DNA of 10,425 bases, taken from NCBI GenBank assembly GCA_028281425.1, contig JANQJX010000163.1, forward strand, positions 1 to 10,425. Direction: 5' to 3'. The position numbers and the translations under genes are program-made. Source of the stretch: Simkania sp. (lineage in GTDB: Bacteria > Chlamydiota > Chlamydiia > Chlamydiales > Simkaniaceae). Position 1 is the first letter of the stretch. Each line of letters opens with the position of its first letter. Positions 6,007 to 10,425 of the stretch are shown piece after piece. The notes under the pieces were generated by a model. It had not been told where the DNA came from, ran no database searches, and saw only the letters and a program-made list of their open reading frames with translations.

Positions 6007-6345
6007 ATGGATAAAGGAAGAGCATATAAGACCATCTATCATAGATATATGACGGAAAAAGTCACTGTCCTTGAAAATCTTAAAATTCAGGAAAATAATC
6101 GTTGCTTAAGTAAATGTAAGTCTCCAAAATATGTTTTTATCGTTAACAAAAAAGCAACAAAGCCTCAAATTGCACGTGCGATTGAAGTGATCTATGCAGA
6201 GAAAAAGATCAAAGTTAAAGAAGTGAATACGATAAATATGAAGCCTAAAAAGCGACGTGTAAGAGGCCGCTTGGGTTATCGCTCAGCTTTTAAAAAAGCA
6301 ATTGTCACCTTAGAAGAAGGGGACATGCTAGATGAGGCTGTTTAA
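6007..6345 (+). CDS. rplW: Large-subunit ribosomal protein L23 (uL23)
   Basis: Binds 23S rRNA domain III at the exit of the peptide tunnel, where it docks trigger factor and the signal recognition particle. It has 112 residues, against about 100 in E. coli. The family pattern is present: YMTEK at 14-18, whose Glu17 corresponds to the trigger-factor contact Glu18 of E. coli; YVFIVNKKATKPQIARAIE (42-60); and the basic loop and strand RRVRGRLGYRSAFKKAIVTL (83-102). It starts three bases after rplD. Two extra Cys residues (CLSKCK, 33-38) lie in the loop before the core strand. Confidence 0.95.
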   Translation: MDKGRAYKTIYHRYMTEKVTVLENLKIQENNRCLSKCKSPKYVFIVNKKATKPQIARAIEVIYAEKKIKVKEVNTINMKPKKRRVRGRLGYRSAFKKAIVTLEEGDMLDEAV

Positions 6346-6367
6346 TTGAATAAGGTGAGAATGAGCT

Positions 6368-7210
6368 GTGGTTAAAAAATTTCGACCGACAACACCAGGT
6401 CAAAGAAAATTAGTCCTTCCCTCTAATGCAGCGCTTAAAAAGTCTGTGGCTGCGAATAAAAGGACTCGACCTTTAAAGGGTCTTAAGCAAGCAAAAAGGC
6501 GCACAAATGGACGGAACCATCATGGGCATATTACCTGTCGTCATAGGGGGGGAGGGCATAAACGTTTTTACCGTATCATTGATTTTAAAAGAGATAAAGA
6601 TGGGATTGAAGCCTATGTAGCATCTATTGAATATGACCCTAATCGAAGTGCTTATATTGCGCTTCTTCACTATTTAGATGGAGAAAAGAGATACATTTTA
6701 GCTCCGGAAAATATTCAAATAGGAGATCGTCTTTTATCTGGTGACAAAGCTCCTTTTAAAATAGGCTGTGCCATGATGCTCAGTCGAATGCCTGTAGGTT
6801 CTGTGATTCATAACATTGAAATGAAGCCAAGATGTGGGGCAAAGCTAGTAAGGTCGGCGGGTCTTTCGGCGCAATTACAAGCACGTACAGGGGGGTATGC
6901 TACGATTAAAATGCCTTCTGGTGAGGTGCGTCTTATTAAAGAAACGTGTCGGGCTACATTTGGTGCTGTTTCTAATTCGGAATGGGTTTTGCGTGTTGAA
7001 GGAAAAGCAGGGCGTAGTCGTTGGCGCGGGTTTAGGCCAACTGTGAGAGGGACGGCAATGAATCCAGTCGATCACCCTCATGGGGGGGGAGAAGGGCGTC
7101 ACAATGGATATATTCCTAGGACTCCATGGGGAATGCAAACCAAAGGGTTTCGTACGCGCTCTAAGAAAAAATCTAAAAAAATGATTGTTAAAGATCGTAG
7201 GAAAAAATAG
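6368..7210 (+). CDS. rplB: Large-subunit ribosomal protein L2 (uL2), GTG start
   Basis: Needed for joining of the subunits and for peptidyl-transferase activity. It has 280 residues, close to chlamydial L2 (about 284) and E. coli (273). It shows HITCRHRGGGHKRFYRIIDF (54-73), EYDPNRSAYIALLHYLDGEK (88-107), LVRSAGLSAQLQARTGGYAT (160-179) and the signature MNPVDHPHGGGEGRHNGY (231-248); H236 matches E. coli His229, important for activity. The start is GTG 6368, giving MVKKFRPTTPG, with AAGGTGAG (6352-6359) at good spacing. An ATG at 6361 opens only a four-codon out-of-frame peptide and is not the start. The YDPNRSAYIALL...DGEKRYILAP stretch is very close to Chlamydia L2, a strong taxonomic clue. 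Confidence 0.98.
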   Translation: MVKKFRPTTPGQRKLVLPSNAALKKSVAANKRTRPLKGLKQAKRRTNGRNHHGHITCRHRGGGHKRFYRIIDFKRDKDGIEAYVASIEYDPNRSAYIALLHYLDGEKRYILAPENIQIGDRLLSGDKAPFKIGCAMMLSRMPVGSVIHNIEMKPRCGAKLVRSAGLSAQLQARTGGYATIKMPSGEVRLIKETCRATFGAVSNSEWVLRVEGKAGRSRWRGFRPTVRGTAMNPVDHPHGGGEGRHNGYIPRTPWGMQTKGFRTRSKKKSKKMIVKDRRKK

Positions 7211-7218
7211 GGAATAGC

Positions 7219-7482
7219 ATGGGTAGATCGCTAAGAAAAGGACCATTTGTAGATCATCACCTTTTAAAAAAGGTGAATAAAAATAAGCAAGAAAAATCGA
7301 AGAAGGCAATTAAAACTTGGTCAAGACGTTCGATGATCACTCCAGATATGATTGCAGAAACTTTTGAAGTGCATAATGGGAAGAAATTCATTTCTGTTTT
7401 TGTTTCGGAAGGTATGGTAGGTCATCGGTTAGGAGAATTTTCACCTACAAAGCTGTTTAAAGGACATCCGTTAAAAAAATAA
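7219..7482 (+). CDS. rpsS: Small-subunit ribosomal protein S19 (uS19)
   Basis: Sits in the head of the 30S subunit near the A site and contacts S13 and 16S rRNA. It has 87 residues, slightly short of E. coli's 92. It starts with the typical MGRSLRKGPFVDHHLLKKV, continues with IKTWSRRSMITPDMI (31-45) and carries the S19 signature HNGKKFISVFVSEGMVGHRL (52-71) followed by GEFSPTKLFKGH. The gap to rplB is 8 bases, and the order rplB-rpsS-rplV is standard. Confidence 0.97.
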   Translation: MGRSLRKGPFVDHHLLKKVNKNKQEKSKKAIKTWSRRSMITPDMIAETFEVHNGKKFISVFVSEGMVGHRLGEFSPTKLFKGHPLKK

Positions 7483-7499
7483 AGCAAGTGAATTGAATC

Positions 7500-7841
7500 A
7501 TGGTTGAAGCAAGAGCAGAGTCAAAATATGTTCGGGTTAGTGTTAGAAAAGCGAGATTTGCAGCTCGGTTAATCCGCGGGAAAAAAGTAGAAGAAGCCCT
7601 CCTTCAGCTCCTTTTTTGTAATTTAAAGGGGGGAAAGCTTCTCATGAAAACATTAAATAGTGCTATTGCAAATGCAGAAACTCTTTATACTGTGCAAAGA
7701 AAAGACTTGAAAGTGAAAGAGGTTAAAATCGATGAGGGACCGGTTCTCAAAAGGGCAAAGTCAAAATGTCGTGGAGGGCGTGTTCCGATACTTAAACAGA
7801 TGAGCCACTTTACCATCATTGTAGGAACAACTCAAGCTTAG
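7500..7841 (+). CDS. rplV: Large-subunit ribosomal protein L22 (uL22)
   Basis: Binds all domains of 23S rRNA; its long beta-hairpin, with that of L4, forms the narrowest point of the peptide tunnel. It has 113 residues, near the family norm of 110. The core helices are seen in VRVSVRKARFAARLIRGKKV (11-30) and LMKTLNSAIANAETLY (48-63). The tunnel hairpin is at about 80-99 (GPVLKRAKSKCRGGRVPILK) and ends with MSHFTIIV. ATG 7500 follows rpsS after 17 bases. Confidence 0.96.
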   Translation: MVEARAESKYVRVSVRKARFAARLIRGKKVEEALLQLLFCNLKGGKLLMKTLNSAIANAETLYTVQRKDLKVKEVKIDEGPVLKRAKSKCRGGRVPILKQMSHFTIIVGTTQA

Positions 7842-7857
7842 AAAGAGGAAATGGGAA

Positions 7858-8490
7858 ATGGGACAAAAGACATCCCCAAGAGGATTTAGACTTGTTATTA
7901 AGAAAAACTGGGAATCGATTTGGTTTGCGAATAAAAAAGAATTTGGCACTTTCTTGTTAGAAGATATGCAAATACGTCAATTTTTGCTAAAAAAACCTTG
8001 TTGTATGGGTGTTTCTCATATCAAAATTAAGCGGATGAGTGAGAAGATTGAAATTACGCTTCATACCGCAAGGCCAGGTCTTGTTATTGGGAAGAAAGGA
8101 GTAGAAATCGATATTCTCAAACAAGAGCTTAAAAAATTAACAAGTAAAGATGTATGGATCGAAGTTGCTGAAATAAAAAGACCTGATCTTGATGCAAAAC
8201 TTGTAAGTAGTGCTATAGCCAAGCAACTTGAAAGACGTGTGGCTTTTCGCCGTGCTTTAAAGAAAGCGATTCAATCTTCTATGGATGCAGGCGCAGCCGG
8301 GGTTAAAATTGCAATTTCAGGTCGTATTGGTGGAGCAGAAATTGCTCGCACTGAATGGTATAAGGAAGGGAGTGTTCCTCTTCATACGCTTCGGGCGAAT
8401 ATTGATTATGCAATAGGTCGAGCTGAAACCACTTATGGATCCATTGGGGTTAAAGTCTGGATTAATAAAGGAGATCAAGGGGAAAGTTAA
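7858..8490 (+). CDS. rpsC: Small-subunit ribosomal protein S3 (uS3)
   Basis: Part of the 30S head at the mRNA entry channel; with S4 and S5 it helps unwind mRNA. It has 210 residues, shorter than E. coli (233) owing to a short C-terminal tail. The start MGQKTSPRGFRL is typical. A type II KH domain has its RNA-binding loop at GLVIGKKGVEI (74-84). The S3 C-terminal signature runs from about residue 145 (GAAGVKIAISGRIGGAEIAR) through TEWYKEGSVPLHTLRANIDY to KVWI. A 31-base gap to rplP follows, the longest in the operon; it holds only a seven-codon frame (8492-8515) that I do not consider a gene. Confidence 0.97.
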   Translation: MGQKTSPRGFRLVIKKNWESIWFANKKEFGTFLLEDMQIRQFLLKKPCCMGVSHIKIKRMSEKIEITLHTARPGLVIGKKGVEIDILKQELKKLTSKDVWIEVAEIKRPDLDAKLVSSAIAKQLERRVAFRRALKKAIQSSMDAGAAGVKIAISGRIGGAEIARTEWYKEGSVPLHTLRANIDYAIGRAETTYGSIGVKVWINKGDQGES

Positions 8491-8521
8491 TATGAAAAAG
8501 TTAGGAAGAAAGTAGGTAAAT

Positions 8522-8941
8522 ATGGCATTGATTCCGTCTAGACCAAAATTTCGTAAGCAGCAAAAAAGCTCTATGAGTGGACTCACAAAAGCGGGTCAAT
8601 TTGTTTTGTTTGGTGATTTTGGTATGCAAATGTTAGAGCGAGGCTATATTACTAACCAACAAATAGAAGCATGTCGTATTGCTATGACGCGTTATTTTAG
8701 TCGGAAGGGAAAAGTCTGGATCCGTATTTTTCCTGACAAGCCTATCACAAGAAAACCTGCTGAAACAAGGATGGGAAAAGGGAAAGGAGGGACAGACCAC
8801 TGGGTTGCAGTTGTAAAACCTGGAAGGATTTTATTCGAAGTGGCAAATGTTTCCAGAGATGAAGCTCGAGTTGCTCTTTTAAAAGCTGCGGCTAAAATCC
8901 CTTATCGTACTCGTTTTGTTGAACGAGTAGAAGAGGTTTGA
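8522..8941 (+). CDS. rplP: Large-subunit ribosomal protein L16 (uL16)
   Basis: Contacts the elbow of A- and P-site tRNAs and is a late, essential 50S assembly protein. It has 139 residues, against 136 in E. coli. Motifs are the start MALIPSRPKFRKQQK, the helix ITNQQIEACRIAMTRYFSRK (43-62), VWIRIFPDKPITRKP (65-79) and RMGKGKGG (83-90). R83 corresponds to E. coli Arg81, which is hydroxylated in some bacteria. TGA ends the gene, showing that TGA is a normal stop in this genome. rpmC starts one base later. Confidence 0.98.
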   Translation: MALIPSRPKFRKQQKSSMSGLTKAGQFVLFGDFGMQMLERGYITNQQIEACRIAMTRYFSRKGKVWIRIFPDKPITRKPAETRMGKGKGGTDHWVAVVKPGRILFEVANVSRDEARVALLKAAAKIPYRTRFVERVEEV

Positions 8942-8942
8942 G

Positions 8943-9143
8943 ATGAAGGCTAAAGAATTAATAGATTGTACAGAAGAAGAGTTAAAGCAAAAGTATGAAG
9001 ATTGTTGTGGTGAAATCTTTGATCTCATGAATGAGCTTAAGGTGAATAGAAAGCTTGAAAAACCCCATCTTCTTGCTCAAAAAAGAAAAGATAGAGCTCG
9101 TGTTTTAACATTATTACGCCAAAAGATCAGACAGTCCAATTAA
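8943..9143 (+). CDS. rpmC: Large-subunit ribosomal protein L29 (uL29)
   Basis: A small helical-hairpin protein near the tunnel exit, next to L23. Its 66 residues are within the family range. It shows the usual pattern of a helix starting MKAKELIDCTEEELKQKYED, an asparagine/leucine-rich turn and the second helix HLLAQKRKDRARVLTLLRQK (42-61), which carries the arginine cluster that binds 23S rRNA. One base separates it from rplP, so the two are probably translationally coupled. Confidence 0.93.
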   Translation: MKAKELIDCTEEELKQKYEDCCGEIFDLMNELKVNRKLEKPHLLAQKRKDRARVLTLLRQKIRQSN

Positions 9144-9152
9144 TAAGGTATT

Positions 9153-9410
9153 ATGGAAAAGAAAAGTAAAAGAAAAATTAAAGAAGGAATTGTTGTCTCG
9201 AATAAGATGATGAAAACCGTCGTAGTGATGGTTGAAAAGACATTTTCTCATCCTAGGTATAAGAAAGTGATTCGAAGAGGGAAAAAATATTATGCGCATC
9301 ATGAAAAAGAAGAGATTCTAGAGGTGGGAACTAAAGTCTCTATTCAAGAAACAAGGCCTCTTTCAAAGTTGAAATGTTGGGTTGTTTTGGAAGTTCTTTC
9401 TAAGGTTTAA
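9153..9410 (+). CDS. rpsQ: Small-subunit ribosomal protein S17 (uS17)
   Basis: A primary 16S rRNA-binding protein of OB fold in the body of the 30S subunit. It has 85 residues, as in E. coli (84). It shows KEGIVVSNKMMKTVVVMVEK (10-29), HPRYKKVIRRGKKYYAHHE (33-51) and the S17 signature VGTKVSIQETRPLSKLK (58-74) before the last strand WVVLEVL. It starts nine bases after rpmC. Confidence 0.97.
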   Translation: MEKKSKRKIKEGIVVSNKMMKTVVVMVEKTFSHPRYKKVIRRGKKYYAHHEKEEILEVGTKVSIQETRPLSKLKCWVVLEVLSKV

Positions 9411-9434
9411 ACGAGTGAAAAAAGTGAGTAGAAG

Positions 9435-9803
9435 ATGATACAACAGGAATCTAAACTAGAAGTTGCAGATAATAGTGGAGCAAAGCGTGTCAAGTGCTTT
9501 AAAGTACTAAAAGGGACAAGAAGACGTTATGCTCATGTAGGAGATGTTGTTGTTTGTTCAGTCAAAGAAGTTGATCCAAAAGGAAGTGTTAAAAAAGGCT
9601 CTGTTGTTAAAGCGGTGATTGTACGCTCTAGAAACTACATTAGACGGAAGGATGGCTCTCTTTTGCGATTTTATGACAATAGTTGCGTTTTGATCGATGA
9701 TAAAAAAAATCCCAAAGGAACACGTATCTTTGGCCCTGTGGCGCGTGAGGTAAGAGACAAGGGATTTATCAAGATTAGTTCTCTGGCACCAGAAGTGATA
9801 TAA
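9435..9803 (+). CDS. rplN: Large-subunit ribosomal protein L14 (uL14)
   Basis: A beta-barrel protein of the 50S face that forms bridge B8 with the 30S subunit and is the binding site of the silencing factor RsfS. It has 122 residues, against 123 in E. coli. The start MIQQESKLEVADNSGAKRVK is characteristic, with GDVVVCSVKEV (36-46), the L14 signature AVIVRSRNYIRRKDGSLLRF (60-79) with the following YDNSCVLI, and GTRIFGPVAREVR (95-107). The gap to rpsQ is 24 bases. Confidence 0.98.
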   Translation: MIQQESKLEVADNSGAKRVKCFKVLKGTRRRYAHVGDVVVCSVKEVDPKGSVKKGSVVKAVIVRSRNYIRRKDGSLLRFYDNSCVLIDDKKNPKGTRIFGPVAREVRDKGFIKISSLAPEVI

Positions 9804-9812
9804 AGGGGAAGC

Positions 9813-10151
9813 ATGAAAAACAAGTGGATTAAAAAAGGGGATAAGGTCCTTGTGATTTCAGGAAATGATCGAGGAAAAATTGGAGTTGTTCTTTCTCGAG
9901 GAAAAGAACGTCTTGTGATTCAAGGAGTGAATGTAAGAAAAAAACATTCAAAATCGCGTTCGGAAGAAAGAAAGTCAGAAATCATTAGCATCGAAATGCC
10001 TATACATATTTCAAATGTGGCCCTTTGCGATGGAGATGGAAAAAAACTGAAGCTCAAGTCGGAGACAAATGAAAAAAAGGAAAAAGAACTGGTTTACTTT
10101 GATAAAGAAAAAAAAACGACATATCGGATACTTAAGAAAAAGATGAATTAA
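9813..10151 (+). CDS. rplX: Large-subunit ribosomal protein L24 (uL24)
   Basis: One of the two proteins that start 50S assembly, bound near the tunnel exit. It has 112 residues, a little longer than E. coli L24 (104), with an extra lysine-rich tail. The KOW motif is at residues 8-34 (KGDKVLVISGNDRGKIGVVL), followed by VIQGVNVRKKHSKSR and the conserved MPIHISNVALCD (62-73). A GGGGAAG ribosome binding site (9804-9810) fills the nine-base gap after rplN. Confidence 0.96.
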   Translation: MKNKWIKKGDKVLVISGNDRGKIGVVLSRGKERLVIQGVNVRKKHSKSRSEERKSEIISIEMPIHISNVALCDGDGKKLKLKSETNEKKEKELVYFDKEKKTTYRILKKKMN

Positions 10152-10154
10152 GAG

Positions 10155-10425
10155 ATGGATAGACCTAGATTAAAGAAGAAATATCAAGAAGAAGCTAAAG
10201 AGTCTTTAAAGCAAACATTTTCTTATAAAAATGTTATGGAAATACCTGTGCTCAAGAAAGTGGTTATGAGTATGGGTTTAGCAGAAGCATTAAAAGACAA
10301 AAATGTCATTCAAGATTGTGCAAAAGAACTGGCATTGATATCGGGACAAAAGCCCATCGTCACTAAAGCAAAAAAATCTATTTCAAACTTTAAATTGCGT
10401 GAAGGGCAACCAATTGGACTCAAGG
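10155..10425 (+). CDS. rplE: Large-subunit ribosomal protein L5 (uL5), 3' end cut by window
   Basis: Binds 5S rRNA and contacts P-site tRNA in the central protuberance. Ninety codons are visible of about 180. The start MDRPRLKKKYQEEAKESLKQ, then FSYKNVMEIPVLKKVVMSMG (27-46) with LAEALKD, and GQKPIVTKAKKSISNFKLRE (66-85) are clear L5 features; the visible part ends at GQPIGLK. ATG 10155 follows rplX by three bases. The frame runs off the window with no stop, and the order rplX-rplE is standard. Confidence 0.96.
   Translation, partial: MDRPRLKKKYQEEAKESLKQTFSYKNVMEIPVLKKVVMSMGLAEALKDKNVIQDCAKELALISGQKPIVTKAKKSISNFKLREGQPIGLK

Noticed and set aside
8492..8515. Seven-codon frame MKKLGRK between rpsC and rplP
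   Set aside because: Too short to support as a gene; the purine-rich stretch more likely serves as the rplP ribosome binding region.

Overview
The window is most consistent with a chromosome segment of an amoeba- or arthropod-type member of the phylum Chlamydiae (order Chlamydiales, outside the genus Chlamydia). The gene order fmt, then a hydrophobic-protein locus, then rplC-rplD-rplW-rplB-rpsS-rplV-rpsC-rplP-rpmC-rpsQ-rplN-rplX-rplE, is the order I know from Chlamydia trachomatis (CT530 fmt, CT529 cap1, CT528 rl3 onward). The L2 protein looks chlamydial, and the ribosomal operon starts at rplC without rpsJ, as in Chlamydiae. The DNA is AT-rich. I cannot name a genus from the sequence alone.

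Layout. Bases 1-889 hold the 3' nine tenths of fmt, ending in a hairpin that looks like a terminator. Bases 945-1446 hold a small broken reading frame split by a 167-bp element with inverted-repeat ends; taking the element out, with one copy of its flanking direct repeat, restores the frame. Bases 1559-3280 hold a near-consensus promoter and two tandem genes for multi-pass hydrophobic proteins of the same four-helix layout. They occupy the locus where Chlamydia carries the inclusion-membrane protein Cap1. Bases 3303-3818 hold a small membrane-anchored frame stopped by an in-frame TGA, then a 160-bp palindromic miniature element (30-bp perfect inverted ends, 8-bp target duplication), then a second, shortened and inverted copy of the first element. 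Bases 3873-4459 hold a minus-strand gene of unknown function broken by a one-base frameshift. Bases 4460-4691 are the promoter and leader of the ribosomal operon.

From 4692 to the end there are thirteen tightly packed plus-strand ribosomal protein genes (the last truncated by the window edge), with gaps of 1 to 31 bases, all intact. They act together: L3, L4, L23, L2, L22, L16, L29, L14, L24 and L5 build the large subunit and S19, S3 and S17 the small subunit. fmt formylates initiator tRNA, so it also serves translation.

The main interest lies between fmt and rplC: about 3.8 kb where non-autonomous miniature elements, three decayed genes and a duplicated Cap1-position membrane-protein pair sit between two conserved translation loci.
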